From positions 1 to 32,794 of the forward strand of contig JAGFCB010000240.1 of the NCBI GenBank assembly GCA_022394775.1: 32,794 nt of DNA, given 5' to 3'. This stretch comes from Candidatus Poribacteria bacterium (GTDB taxonomy: Bacteria > Poribacteria > WGA-4E > WGA-3G). The translations under genes and the position numbers were made by a program. This document shows positions 7,184 to 13,939 of the stretch, one piece after another (the stretch's first letter is position 1; every line of letters begins with the position of its first letter). Below the pieces are notes generated by a model, which saw nothing but the letters and a program-made list of their open reading frames with translations, ran no database searches and was not told where the DNA came from.

Positions 7184-8062
7184 TTATTCAGTCGTGTCAG
7201 TTTCATCACTATCATCTGCGGTATCGTCTGGTGTTTCTTCTTCGATTGGTCCTTGGGAGACGACCACTTGCGAAGCACGCAGCACACGGGTGTGCAACAT
7301 ATAGCCACGCCGATATTCTTCAATCACCAGTCCTTCTGGCACTTCATCTGAGGGTGTAACGAGAAGTGCCTCGTGCTGATTTGGATCGAATGTTTTATTA
7401 ACCGCTTCGATTGGCGTAAGCCCGTGGATTTTGAGTGCGTCGAGTAACTGCTTATGAACAAGTTGCACGCCCTCATTAATAGTTGTGAATTCAGGCGAAA
7501 CATCGTCCATGTCAACTTTTTCGCTCACGCTTTTAATAGCGGCTTCCAAGCTATCCAACACAGGCACCATCCCCTCAAGGATCCCTTCGTTAGCGAACTT
7601 GAGTTGCCGCTGATAATCGGCTTGCAAGCGTTTTTTGGTATTTTCAGCCTCCGCGGCTGTGCGTAGCAGGCGATCGCGCTCTTCCTTATATTTCTCATGC
7701 ACTGTTTCTACAGCGGTTTCCACCTCTTTTTCAATCTCTACACGCAATAATTCTTCGCGTTCTGTTTCGTATTGCTCACGAACGCGCTGGATAATTGCCT
7801 CTACTTCTTTTTTTACTTCTGATGTGAGGTTGGAAGTACTTTCTTCGACGGGTGAAATACGCTCTTCTATCTCTCTTTTGACTTCAGATTTGACTGTATC
7901 AAGTGCTGCCTCAGCCATTTCTCGCATACGTGTCCTAAAAGATTTTTCTTTGCTATCAGCGGTATCGTTATCAGTAGACACTTCTGCATCAGTAGTAGAT
8001 GCTTCTGCGTCAGTCGTCTCATCGGTATCTATTTCTATGTGTATTTCTTTAACTTCAGGCAT
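7184..8062 (-). CDS. grpE: Nucleotide exchange factor GrpE, extended form
   Basis: Encodes 292 residues, against a usual length near 200. GrpE releases ADP from DnaK. The C-terminal head contains the family signature: FDPNQHEALLVTP, then EGLVIEEYRRGYMLHTRVLR and ASQVVVSQ. A long charged coiled coil occupies about residues 30-200. The extra length is an acidic Asp/Thr-rich N-terminal tail (residues 1-35), a stretched coil rich in Glu and Lys, and an acidic tail after the head. AAGGA is 7 bases before the ATG. It lies 51 bases after the GGGPS gene and just before dnaJ, so the three are probably co-transcribed. Confidence 0.95.
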   Translation of the reverse strand: MPEVKEIHIEIDTDETTDAEASTTDAEVSTDNDTADSKEKSFRTRMREMAEAALDTVKSEVKREIEERISPVEESTSNLTSEVKKEVEAIIQRVREQYETEREELLRVEIEKEVETAVETVHEKYKEERDRLLRTAAEAENTKKRLQADYQRQLKFANEGILEGMVPVLDSLEAAIKSVSEKVDMDDVSPEFTTINEGVQLVHKQLLDALKIHGLTPIEAVNKTFDPNQHEALLVTPSDEVPEGLVIEEYRRGYMLHTRVLRASQVVVSQGPIEEETPDDTADDSDETDTTE

Positions 8063-8113
8063 AATACAATCCTTTTATTTTTTAGTGCGATCAATAATTA
8101 AGTAGACTTCGTT

Positions 8114-8863
8114 TTACCCGTGAACAGCATCAGCGAACGCTTTCATAAGTGCAAAGGAGTCGTTTTCTTCGAGGACGTTTCCGGTGACAATAAAATCCGC
8201 ACCTGCTGCCACTTTTTCTGCGGCGATTTTGGGTGTCCGGATGCCGCCGCCAATAATTAAGGGTATGTTAATCTGGGCTTTCACTGTAGAAATCATTTCA
8301 TCAGGGACGGGGTGTGATGCGCCACTCCCAGCCTCTAAGTACACCATCTGCATACCGAGGTACTCAGCGGCTAATGCGTGCGGTCCCGCTATATCCGATT
8401 TATCGCGAGGGATTGGGATAGTGCCGCTCATAAATTCAACGCTGGTTCTGCCATTACCACCGTCAATAAGCATATAGCCAGTAGGGATGGGTTTAAGCGC
8501 GTAGCGTTGGATCCAAGGTGCTGCTTTAACCTGTTCCCCAATGAGATAATTTGGGTTGCGTCCACTGATTAGAGTTGTATAGAGAATCGCGTCAGCATAC
8601 GGTGTGAGGTGCATAGAATCGCCGGGGAAAAGCACGACCGGTAGGTCGGTTTCCTGCTTGAGTGTTTTCGCAATCGGATCCAAGTCGTTCGTTAAAAAAC
8701 TGCCACCGAGTAGGATCGCATCTGCGCCCGCCCGTTCGACTTCGCGAGCGAGTTTGGCACATTTTTCAACCGCGCACTGCTCCGGGTCAATCAGCACAAA
8801 ATAACCTGCATCATGTTTTTTAAGGACTTCGTGGAAGTGGTCGAGAACCCAATTCGATCTCAA
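8114..8863 (-). CDS. Geranylgeranylglyceryl/heptaprenylglyceryl phosphate synthase (GGGPS/PcrB family)
   Basis: Encodes about 249 residues of the TIM-barrel family that joins a polyprenyl diphosphate to sn-glycerol-1-phosphate, the first committed step of archaeal-type ether lipids. Visible motifs in order: GYFVLIDPEQ (strand 1 with metal-binding Asp), GADAILLGGS, PVVLFPG, DAILYTTLISGRNPNYLIG, PTGYMLIDGG, YLEAGSGASHPV, IPLIIGGGIRTP and ADFIVTGN. The YLEAGSGA and GGGIR phosphate-loop motifs are diagnostic. The start is a TTG at 8863 with AAGGGA 8 bases upstream; no ATG fits. Its promoter overlaps the stop of the preceding trmH-like gene, and grpE follows. The prenyl chain length (C20, C35 or other) cannot be read by eye. 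Family assignment is firm, in vivo product inferred. Confidence 0.93.
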   Translation of the reverse strand: MRSNWVLDHFHEVLKKHDAGYFVLIDPEQCAVEKCAKLAREVERAGADAILLGGSFLTNDLDPIAKTLKQETDLPVVLFPGDSMHLTPYADAILYTTLISGRNPNYLIGEQVKAAPWIQRYALKPIPTGYMLIDGGNGRTSVEFMSGTIPIPRDKSDIAGPHALAAEYLGMQMVYLEAGSGASHPVPDEMISTVKAQINIPLIIGGGIRTPKIAAEKVAAGADFIVTGNVLEENDSFALMKAFADAVHG

Positions 8864-8950
8864 ATGCGATTTCCCTTCTTTAGCTGCGTTAAATCTTGCG
8901 CTGCGCGTTGTGATTTTGTTGGTGTCAGTGAATCACCAATTGTTCTATGA

Positions 8951-8979
8951 ATTTTACCATATTTATGAGGGTTTGTCAA
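8951..8979 (-). promoter_or_regulatory. Strong promoter of the GGGPS-grpE-dnaJ-prmA unit
   Basis: Minus strand TTGACA (8974-8979), a 17-base spacer and TAAAAT (8951-8956). The -35 box contains the TGA stop codon of the upstream RNA methyltransferase gene. The transcript would start near 8944, leaving a leader of about 80 bases before the TTG start. No inverted-repeat heat-shock operator was seen here. Confidence 0.65.
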
Positions 8980-10196
8980 ATTCTGTAGCGTCGCGTTAAT
9001 TCATAAAGTAAGACGCCCGCAGCGATGCCGACGTTGAGCGACGATTGTCCTGATGCCATCGGAATACCGATTAATTCTGTGCAGGATTGGCGTACCTCAT
9101 CGGAAAGTCCCGTGTTTTCATTACCGACAACGATGGCTGTGGGTGGGTCAAATTCTGTTGTGTATAACTGGCTCTCCGCGCTGGCTGTTGCCCCTAACAC
9201 GTACCAACCTGATGCCCGAAGCACCTCAATTGCCTCACTGATACTTGGTGCATGGAATAACGGCAGCCGTCCAACTGCCCCTCGTGAGGCACGAATGCAG
9301 TTTTTGTGAAAAGGGTTCGCTCCAGCATCGCTCAATAAAACACCAGATACACCCGCTGCGTCAGCCGTCCGTAACGTCATCCCAAGATTATCCGGGTTTC
9401 CGACATTCTCAGCAATGAGTAAGAGACATCTCGGACTAAAGTGAAAATTGAGACTATTGGATGCCGAAAGGAAGTTCGGGTAGCTGAGATGCACCGAAGC
9501 CGCGATCGGCGGGATAGGTCGTGTTGTTGTGACTGAACCCATCACGCCATCGCTGACTTGATAGGTGGATAGATTTTCGGCGGTTGCATGTGTGAGAAGT
9601 GCCTTTCCTTCCGGTGTCGCAAGGAATCCTATGGTATAGAGCAGTGTTTCGATCGGAAGTCCGTCTGCTACGGCGCGTTCTACTATCAAATGTCCTTCAA
9701 TGAGGAATTGCGCGTGTTCAAATCTACCTTTCAATGAGGCTATTTTCCGCAGATGCGAGACGATCACATCCTTCCGTTTTGAAACGATACGCTGTTCGGC
9801 TTTTGTGCTGCTTCCGCGCTTGATACCTCGATAGAAGGCACCTGCATCGGTCTGAACTATATCGCCCTCTAAAACATCGTGAATTCTGTCTTCTATCCAC
9901 TTCTCAGTAAGATGAAAGAGTCCAGTGCACCGTCGTGGGAATGCGTTCAAGAGTTCTCTCAAACTTCGTTCGGTTGTCGCTGTGAGGTGGACTTGATAGT
10001 CATCGTCGGGCGTACTCGCGGGTGCTAACAACATGACCCCATCAAGTTGTTGCCAACCGGCAACAGATACTTCGTAGGCGGACTGCCATTTACCTGTTTC
10101 GCAAAAGGTGTGATATGCCTGTTTAAAACGGGTAACCGCGTCCATATCCGGGTATTCTTTCTCCAAGAAAGCGATCACTTCATCGTAGTTTATCAT
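8976..10196 (-). CDS. TrmH/SpoU-family RNA 2'-O-methyltransferase with an extra N-terminal domain
   Basis: Encodes about 406 residues. The C-terminal half is a SPOUT methyltransferase: NPDNLGMTLRTADAAGV (motif 1), IVVGNENTGLSDEV (motif 2) and IPMASGQSSLNVGIAAGVLL (motif 3, with the knot). Before it, about residues 140-245 form the L30e-like RNA-binding domain (FLIEGHLIVERAVADG). The first 125 or so residues, containing MLLAPASTPDDDYQVHLTAT and CTGLFHLTEKWIEDRI, are not part of a usual TrmH and are not recognised. The ATG at 10196 overlaps the stop of the upstream UbiA gene as ATGA, which implies translational coupling; a longer frame to 10271 is not needed. Target rRNA or tRNA site unknown. 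Confidence 0.88.
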   Translation of the reverse strand: MINYDEVIAFLEKEYPDMDAVTRFKQAYHTFCETGKWQSAYEVSVAGWQQLDGVMLLAPASTPDDDYQVHLTATTERSLRELLNAFPRRCTGLFHLTEKWIEDRIHDVLEGDIVQTDAGAFYRGIKRGSSTKAEQRIVSKRKDVIVSHLRKIASLKGRFEHAQFLIEGHLIVERAVADGLPIETLLYTIGFLATPEGKALLTHATAENLSTYQVSDGVMGSVTTTRPIPPIAASVHLSYPNFLSASNSLNFHFSPRCLLLIAENVGNPDNLGMTLRTADAAGVSGVLLSDAGANPFHKNCIRASRGAVGRLPLFHAPSISEAIEVLRASGWYVLGATASAESQLYTTEFDPPTAIVVGNENTGLSDEVRQSCTELIGIPMASGQSSLNVGIAAGVLLYELTRRYRI

Positions 10197-11041
10197 AAAA
10201 ATGTTCCGATATAGATGGCTCCAAGTCCAACGAATATATCCCATTTCATCCAATGTTGAATGGATGCACAATTTTCCTTAGAAGCATCTCGCCATAAACG
10301 AATTGCTAAACCGATAAGCACGAGATCAACACCGATCACAACAGTTACCAGATAATGCCATGAATACCAGCCGAATAGATACGGGATAGGACTGAACAGG
10401 ATAAGCAACGCTATGAAACCGATAGCCGTCTTTATAGCGAGTTGTGGGTTGAGGATTGCGAGGGTTTTGAAGTTGTTTTTCAAATCTCCTTCTGTGTCCT
10501 CAAGGTCTTTGACGATCTCTCTTGCTGTTGTGAACAGGAACGCGAAGGTCGCAGGGATCAGGGTGCCCTTCACTGAATCTATGGCGACACCGCCAGCAAT
10601 GAAAGTGAGACCGGTCAATCCGCTGACGACTAAATTGCCGATAAAAGGGGTACGTTTCAGCCAGAAAGCATAACTCACGAGTGCGAGGCACACGAGGATT
10701 GCAATGCCCGTCGCGTTTCTATTAATTAGGATCCCTAACCAGATACCGATTGCGACAAGGACGATTGCGAAGATTAGGGCATCTCTGCGCCGGATGCGCC
10801 CCGACGGGAGCGGTCTCTTTGGACGGTTAATCCGGTCGATGTCATAATCACAATAGTCGTTTATGGCGTTACCCGCAGAGAGCAAGACAAGCGCGGAGAT
10901 AGAGACCAGTAGGAGACGGATGTCGATAATATTTGCCACGCTGCCTTGGCTCGCGAACATACCACCGAGCCAAGCGGAGATGAAGGCGATAACGCCGTTA
11001 ATCGGGCGCGTCAGTTCAAGGTATGCGAACAGTGTCTTCAT
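10193..11041 (-). CDS. UbiA-family prenyltransferase, DGGGP-synthase-like
   Basis: Encodes 282 residues with about eight or nine membrane helices. The motifs match digeranylgeranylglyceryl phosphate synthase, which adds the second prenyl chain to make archaeal-type diether lipid. The first Asp-rich motif is NAINDYCDYDIDRINRPKRP followed by LPSGRI, then LKRTPFIGN, SGLTGLTFIAGG, and the second Asp-rich motif AREIVKDLEDTEGD. The N-terminus LELTRPINGVIAFISAWLGG is also typical. Quinone-type UbiA enzymes share the fold, but the NRPxRPLPSG plus AREIVKDxEDxEGD combination points to the glycerophosphate group. It is coupled to the trmH-like gene by a 4-base overlap and lies one gene from the GGGPS homologue, which supports a joint pathway. 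Menaquinone-type activity remains the alternative. Confidence 0.85.
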   Translation of the reverse strand: MKTLFAYLELTRPINGVIAFISAWLGGMFASQGSVANIIDIRLLLVSISALVLLSAGNAINDYCDYDIDRINRPKRPLPSGRIRRRDALIFAIVLVAIGIWLGILINRNATGIAILVCLALVSYAFWLKRTPFIGNLVVSGLTGLTFIAGGVAIDSVKGTLIPATFAFLFTTAREIVKDLEDTEGDLKNNFKTLAILNPQLAIKTAIGFIALLILFSPIPYLFGWYSWHYLVTVVIGVDLVLIGLAIRLWRDASKENCASIQHWMKWDIFVGLGAIYIGTFL

Positions 11042-11118
11042 GTTTTCTCAAATTTCCATGTGTAAATCCTACGGGGCCCACGCAAATTTAGCACGCGATA
11101 GTAGATTTTTTAGTTTTA

Positions 11119-11203
11119 AACCCCCTAAAGAATCAACGGTATGAATGCCTTATGGGCATTCACCGCCCCTTATCAGGGGACTTTAAGAGCAAATGCGTAA
11201 GTC
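11119..11203 (-). repeat. Palindromic 3'-end repeat, variant copy with inserted hairpin
   Basis: Read on the minus strand it starts 8 bases after the stop of the UbiA gene with GACTTACGCA (11194-11203), then AAAGTCCCCTGATAAGGGG, and ends TTTAGGGGGTTT. Unlike the other copies it carries an extra 8-bp hairpin (TGAATGCC / GGCATTCA, 11142-11162). It fills most of the gap between the two UbiA genes and probably separates their transcripts or acts as a terminator. Confidence 0.6.
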
Positions 11204-11211
11204 ACATCCTT

Positions 11212-12159
11212 TTAAGGATAACGGATTCCGAAGCGTGTTGTATAATACCAGCGCGTTCCGAATAGCACTATCCCAAACCAAAGCAAATACAGCGGAAATA
11301 GCACGCCCGCGCATAAGCTTAATATCAGGATGCCGATGCGTGTTGCCCAGACGATAACATTTTGTTCCGGTCGAAAATTCATATAGATAAAAATTGGCAA
11401 ACATCCGACACCCGCTGCCCCCGCAATCCAGTCTTTAAAAAATGCGCTGGAGACGATTGCAGCGACCAATAGCACCAAGCTTAAGCGGCATGCCAGTTTT
11501 TTTCCGAGCCATACCCCTGTTGTGCGGTCATCTCCGAGGCGATCCCCTTTTATGTCAGGGAGCGTTGTATTCACAAAAGCAGCAGCAACAGAGAATAGAT
11601 ACGGTAGACTTCGCCGGACGGCTTCAATGCCGATTGGCGCGATAGTCAACCAGCCTATCAGGAAGGCGATACTCCCATAACCGAGCGCGTTTGCACATAG
11701 ATCAACAATCGGTATCCCTTTTAAACGAAAAGGACGGACCGAATAGGTAAATCCGAGTAGGGTTGACAGCAAAATGAGGATGAGATACGCTGGGTTTTCC
11801 CAAAAGACGAGCAGGCTCAACAGAGTTGAGAGTGTAATGAGTATACCGATTTGCCATTTAAGGATCCGTAGTTTAACATACCCTTGCGCGACGAGGTAGA
11901 GTTTATCGTTGGCTGCATCTGTCTCCTTATCTGCTATCTGATTGATGATGTAGACGGCACCCATGAGGAGTGTGTAGAGACAAAGGGTTACCCACAGCTG
12001 TAGCGATTGGACAGTCTCTGGTGTTTCTATGGAGGTGCGACCGTGGTGATAGCCTAAAAGGACAAGTGTCCAGACTGGAAACAGGAGCGTTGGTCGCAAA
12101 ACAGCCACGTAATCCAGGGGGTGAAACGTCTGAATCTGGGAAGTGTCGTTACGATTCAT
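11212..12159 (-). CDS. UbiA-family prenyltransferase, second paralogue
   Basis: Encodes about 315 residues with eight or nine membrane helices. Both Asp-rich metal-diphosphate motifs are intact: NQIADKETD (NxxxDxxxD) and DIKGDRLGDDRTTGVWLG. The second motif resembles the aromatic or tetrapyrrole branch more than the DGGGP-synthase branch. LGFTYSVRPFRLKGIPIVD is the conserved helix 4-5 region. The ATG at 12159 overlaps the end of lpxD by 11 bases, with GGAGG directly before the ATG and no spacer, so the exact start is not certain. A longer frame reaching 12417 only reads lpxD in another frame. Its acceptor could be a quinone ring, a lipid head group or a glycerophosphate; I cannot tell. It is probably the last gene of the bamA-skp-lpxD run. 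Confidence 0.85.
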   Translation of the reverse strand: MNRNDTSQIQTFHPLDYVAVLRPTLLFPVWTLVLLGYHHGRTSIETPETVQSLQLWVTLCLYTLLMGAVYIINQIADKETDAANDKLYLVAQGYVKLRILKWQIGILITLSTLLSLLVFWENPAYLILILLSTLLGFTYSVRPFRLKGIPIVDLCANALGYGSIAFLIGWLTIAPIGIEAVRRSLPYLFSVAAAFVNTTLPDIKGDRLGDDRTTGVWLGKKLACRLSLVLLVAAIVSSAFFKDWIAGAAGVGCLPIFIYMNFRPEQNVIVWATRIGILILSLCAGVLFPLYLLWFGIVLFGTRWYYTTRFGIRYP

Positions 12160-13201
12160 CCTCCAACTCTTGAAGTTTTGCTTCGAGTTCCGCCACCCGT
12201 TTTTGGAGTTTAGCGAATTCAGGGAGCATATCTGGCAGCTTTCGGGTTGCCGCGTGGATTCGTAACTCCTGTTTGTGTGGACGGGCAGGGAATCCAGAGA
12301 GGTGGCTCCCAGCAGGCATATCCTTCGTAACAGCGGATTTTGCGTAAACGACGCTATCATCTCCGAGTGTGAGATGTCCAGCGGCACCACCGTGTCCAGC
12401 GATATTGACGCGGTCACCGATTATGGTACTCCCTGCGATACCGACCTGTGCTGCGAGGCAGCAATCCTCTCCGATCTCAACGTTGTGTGCAATTTGGACG
12501 AGATTATCCAATTTAGTGCCACGTTTGATAAGCGTTTCAGAGAGTGTTGCTCTGTCAATGGTCGTATTGGCGCCGATCTCCACATCGTCCTCAATAACGA
12601 CAGTGCCGATTTGTGGTATCTTGTGGTGTCGATTGCTCACGGGTGCGAATCCGAAGCCGTCGCTGCCGATAACGGCACCACAATGGATAATCACTCGATC
12701 GCCGATGGTTACCTCTTCACGAATATTAACGTGTGGATAGATAAGCCCATCGACCCCGATTTTAGTCCCTTCACCGATATAAACAAAAGGCTGGATGACG
12801 GTATCGTTTCCGATTTCAACGTTGTCAGCGATATAAGTAAAGGCTTGGATTGAGACGCGCTCTCCGAGTTTAACGTTTTGTCCTAAAATTGCGGTCTCAT
12901 GAATTCCTGGCAGTGCGTGATGGTTTTTGTCATAGGAAAACATTTCCAAAACTTGAACGAACGCCCAGTACGGATTATCGACGCGGATCGTCGGCTTTGC
13001 GTTGCCAGAAACATCGCGCCCAATAATGATCGCGGCGGCTTGCGTTGTTGCTATAGCGGCAATGTACTTCGGGTTGGCAACAAAGGTAATCTGAGTTGGG
13101 AGTGCCTCTTTGATTCCAGAAACTCCTGTAATTTCAATATCACCATCACCGGAGAGATCTCCATTGAGGTGTTCACAAATTTCCCTGAGTTTCATATGCA
13201 T
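12149..13201 (-). CDS. lpxD: UDP-3-O-(3-hydroxyacyl)glucosamine N-acyltransferase
   Basis: Encodes 350 residues of LpxD, which adds the second 3-hydroxyacyl chain (amide-linked) in lipid A synthesis. The N-terminal uridine-binding domain (MKLREICEHLNGDLSGDGDI, then ITFVANPKY) is followed by a left-handed beta-helix of hexapeptide repeats. The catalytic histidine motif is LVQIAHNVEIG, and GAAGHLTLG carries the second conserved histidine. A C-terminal coiled-coil helix (LQKRVAELEAKLQELEDES) replaces the usual short tail. AAGGATTAGGG precedes the ATG at 13201; a second ATG at 13195 is possible. The position after bamA and skp is the conserved one in diderms. It shows that the host makes lipid A or something close to it. 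Confidence 0.97.
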   Translation of the reverse strand: MHMKLREICEHLNGDLSGDGDIEITGVSGIKEALPTQITFVANPKYIAAIATTQAAAIIIGRDVSGNAKPTIRVDNPYWAFVQVLEMFSYDKNHHALPGIHETAILGQNVKLGERVSIQAFTYIADNVEIGNDTVIQPFVYIGEGTKIGVDGLIYPHVNIREEVTIGDRVIIHCGAVIGSDGFGFAPVSNRHHKIPQIGTVVIEDDVEIGANTTIDRATLSETLIKRGTKLDNLVQIAHNVEIGEDCCLAAQVGIAGSTIIGDRVNIAGHGGAAGHLTLGDDSVVYAKSAVTKDMPAGSHLSGFPARPHKQELRIHAATRKLPDMLPEFAKLQKRVAELEAKLQELEDES

Positions 13202-13266
13202 CTAACCCTAATCCTTTCTCCGTAGTTATAAATCGCTTCATATTACGGAGTTTAGGCGGTCTAACA

Positions 13267-13839
13267 TTATTCAGGATTTTCGTTATTTTCATCATTTTTT
13301 TTATCTTCGTTCATCAACTCAATTAACCGCTTTGTCAAATCGTATTTTTCTTTCACATAAAGTGTGATGAGCCGTTTTTCGAGGATGATGTCATAGTTTT
13401 CAGCTTTGCCGACGTTAATGATCAAGTCTTCGAGGTTCTTGTAAATCGGTTCGAGTAGCTCTCTTTCTTTATCGAGCAGTGCCTGTTGTCCCATCTCGCG
13501 CTCACGCTGAAATTCCTGCTGTTTTTGGAGGATTTCATTATCCAAATCTGCAGTCTGTGCTTGTTCAACGAAGAGTTCTGTTTTCGCTTTCTTTTCTTGG
13601 AGCGTTCGGACTTCTTCGGAGATCCTTTCCAGCTTTTTTTGTAGTTTCTCGCCTGCGGCTCTGAGTGTATCAGTAGCCTTTGTCGCTGCATCGGATCCTT
13701 TTAGGACCTCTTCTGTGTTGACGACTCCGATTTTGAAGGCTTCTTGTCCAATGCTTCCAGAACTAAAACCAAAAGCGACGATAGCGATAATTAATAACGT
13801 TAGGCGTGCTTTCCAAGCACCCAACTGAAATGGTTTCAT
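13267..13839 (-). CDS. skp: Periplasmic chaperone Skp/OmpH
   Basis: Encodes 190 residues with a signal peptide (about residues 1-31, KARLTLLIIAIVAFGFSSGS then GQEA). The mature part starts FKIGVVNTEEVLKGSDAATKATDTL, the beta-strand and first-helix signature of Skp, followed by two long Lys/Glu/Gln-rich helices that form the tentacles. Skp holds unfolded outer-membrane proteins on their way to BamA. AAGGAA is 8 bases before the ATG. It lies between bamA and lpxD, its usual place. The tail is very acidic (NEDKKNDENNENPE). Confidence 0.93.
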   Translation of the reverse strand: MKPFQLGAWKARLTLLIIAIVAFGFSSGSIGQEAFKIGVVNTEEVLKGSDAATKATDTLRAAGEKLQKKLERISEEVRTLQEKKAKTELFVEQAQTADLDNEILQKQQEFQREREMGQQALLDKERELLEPIYKNLEDLIINVGKAENYDIILEKRLITLYVKEKYDLTKRLIELMNEDKKNDENNENPE

Positions 13840-13939
13840 AATTAGGTTCCTTTTTTCCGAAAGATTTTGCGGCATTTATTGCCAGCTATTCAAGTTTATG
13901 AGTTCGTTCATGATTGTTCTACTGCCCAGTACGCTTCAG

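Noticed and set aside
7635..8105. Serine-rich open frame of 156 codons on the plus strand
   Set aside because: It is the reverse of the Glu/Asp-rich grpE coil (GAA/GAG read backwards gives Ser/Phe); no start signal.
8864..8975. A CIRCE heat-shock operator before the GGGPS-grpE-dnaJ unit
   Set aside because: No TTAGCACTC-N9-GAGTGCTAA or near match was found on reading both strands.
12160..12417. N-terminal extension of the second UbiA protein
   Set aside because: This part overlaps lpxD in another frame and has no UbiA-like sequence, whereas the lpxD frame there is conserved.
12275..12853. Open frame of 192 codons on the plus strand
   Set aside because: It lies wholly antisense to lpxD and mirrors the hexapeptide repeats. 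It has no ribosome site or recognisable domain.
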